From JBBDYG01 sp040901765 (GTDB lineage Bacteria; Planctomycetota; Planctomycetia; Pirellulales; Lacipirellulaceae), in assembly GCA_040901765.1 (NCBI GenBank), contig JBBDYG010000108.1:9733-73732 (forward strand): a stretch of 64,000 nucleotides of DNA, given 5' to 3'. A program made the position numbers and the translations under genes. A model generated the notes under the pieces. That model had not been told where the DNA came from. It did no database searches and saw only the letters and a program-made list of their open reading frames with translations. This document shows, piece by piece, positions 63,689 to 64,000 of this stretch (its first letter is position 1; every line of letters starts with the position of its first letter).

Positions 63689-63948
63689 ACTATAGCGCTA
63701 GGTTACACCACGGAGCCACGGCGGACACGGAGAAGATGGTAGGAATAGGCACGAAAAGGCACAAAGAAGTACAACAAGAATAAAACTAGAGAATGAAAGA
63801 TGCTTACCAGATAGAATCAGGCGCGTTGATACCCATTTCTTTCATCATTCGCCCTAATTCTTTTCGTGCCTTTTGTGGCTATAGAATTTCTCCGTGTGCT
63901 CCGTGTGCTCCGTGACTCCGTGGTGAAAAAAACTTAGCGCTCTAGTAC
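63689..63948. repeat. MITE-like palindromic element (CACCACGGAG family)
   Basis: Long imperfect inverted repeat. Outer arms: ACTATAGCGCTAGG (from 63689) against the complement of CTTAGCGCTCTAGTA (to about 63948). Next come CACCACGGAGCCACGG and the complement of CCGTGACTCCGTGGTG. Inside these are ACACGGAG units, three on the right arm and one or two on the left. The inner arms are GGCACGAAAAGGCACAAAG and the complement of CTTTTCGTGCCTTTTGTGGC. The loop is about 85 bases of AT-rich DNA with no gene. Similar ACCACGGAGTCACGGAG repeats are widespread in planctomycete genomes. No transposase is present. Confidence 0.7.
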
Positions 63949-64000
63949 TAGCAGCCCGTTGAACAAGTGTCGTTTTCTAGGCGACGAGCGTGAGGGCTGG
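63949..64000. other. Possible start of a second repeat/IS end, cut by window edge
   Basis: GCAGCCCGTTGAACAAGTGT (from about 63951), followed by GGCGACGAGCGTGAGGGCTGG, resembles GC-rich repeat ends seen in planctomycete genomes. It directly abuts the palindromic element. Too little is visible to decide whether it is an IS end, a nested repeat or ordinary DNA. Confidence 0.25.

Overview
The window (64 kb, high GC) reads as chromosomal DNA of a planctomycete, most likely of the Pirellulales/Rhodopirellula group. The markers are family-level: a Rhodopirellula/Verrucomicrobium-type ECF sigma factor with a FecR-like anti-sigma, a DUF1559 pilin-like protein, a PSCyt/DUF1549/DUF1553 cytochrome protein paired with a DUF1501 protein, many LamG + dockerin-like + PEP-CTERM proteins, LExRxLLSA-type N-termini on giant secreted proteins, and BNR and FG-GAP repeat proteins. 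No tRNA, rRNA, CRISPR array, phage or complete insertion sequence was seen.

Layout. (1) 1-8.4 kb: a translationally coupled sigma/anti-sigma pair (minus strand) diverges from an array of LamG/PEP-CTERM exported proteins. One of these (2467-6126) looks like two genes fused in frame. (2) 8.4-25 kb: one giant minus-strand gene for a 5523-residue secreted protein. It has an N-terminal SGNH/GDSL-like domain, an uncharacterised middle, two RTX arrays, SdrD-type B domains, a P-domain, a LamG domain and two dockerin repeats nested inside a B domain. (3) 25.4-31.8 kb: a tight eight-gene plus-strand operon behind a strong sigma70-like promoter. It encodes a PflX-like radical SAM protein, a 74-residue unknown, a Ycf46-like AAA ATPase, a Ycf35/DUF1257-like protein, a DUF2997 protein, a zinc-ribbon membrane protein with a catalytically dead S26-peptidase-like domain, a TPR protein and a PilT-type ATPase. 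This is the best candidate here for an undescribed multi-protein system. (4) 32.2-37.5 kb: a 1755-residue secreted protein with eight Ig/cadherin-like repeats, a beta-propeller and dockerin-like repeats. (5) 38-44 kb: a sodium/solute symporter, a PSCyt/PSD1 protein and its DUF1501 partner.

(6) 44-62.5 kb looks like a glycan or sialic-acid-like utilisation region. A long minus-strand gene run encodes a PEP-CTERM protein, a double-propeller BNR protein, a kelch protein, a second PEP-CTERM paralogue, an SSS symporter, a class III aminotransferase and a PQQ-type propeller. A divergent pair encodes an FG-GAP protein and a non-secreted BNR protein. A second FG-GAP/dockerin/PEP-CTERM protein is cotranscribed with a GntR-type regulator that has a LacI-like sensor domain. 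The substrate cannot be read from the sequence. (7) 62.7-64 kb: a DUF1559 pilin-like gene with a clear promoter, then a MITE-like palindromic element of about 260 bp.

PEP-CTERM signals occur seven times and dockerin-like (Ca-loop DYNxDGxVDxADYxxWR) modules about nine times, but no exosortase, cohesin or type I exporter gene lies in the window. The partner machinery must be elsewhere.
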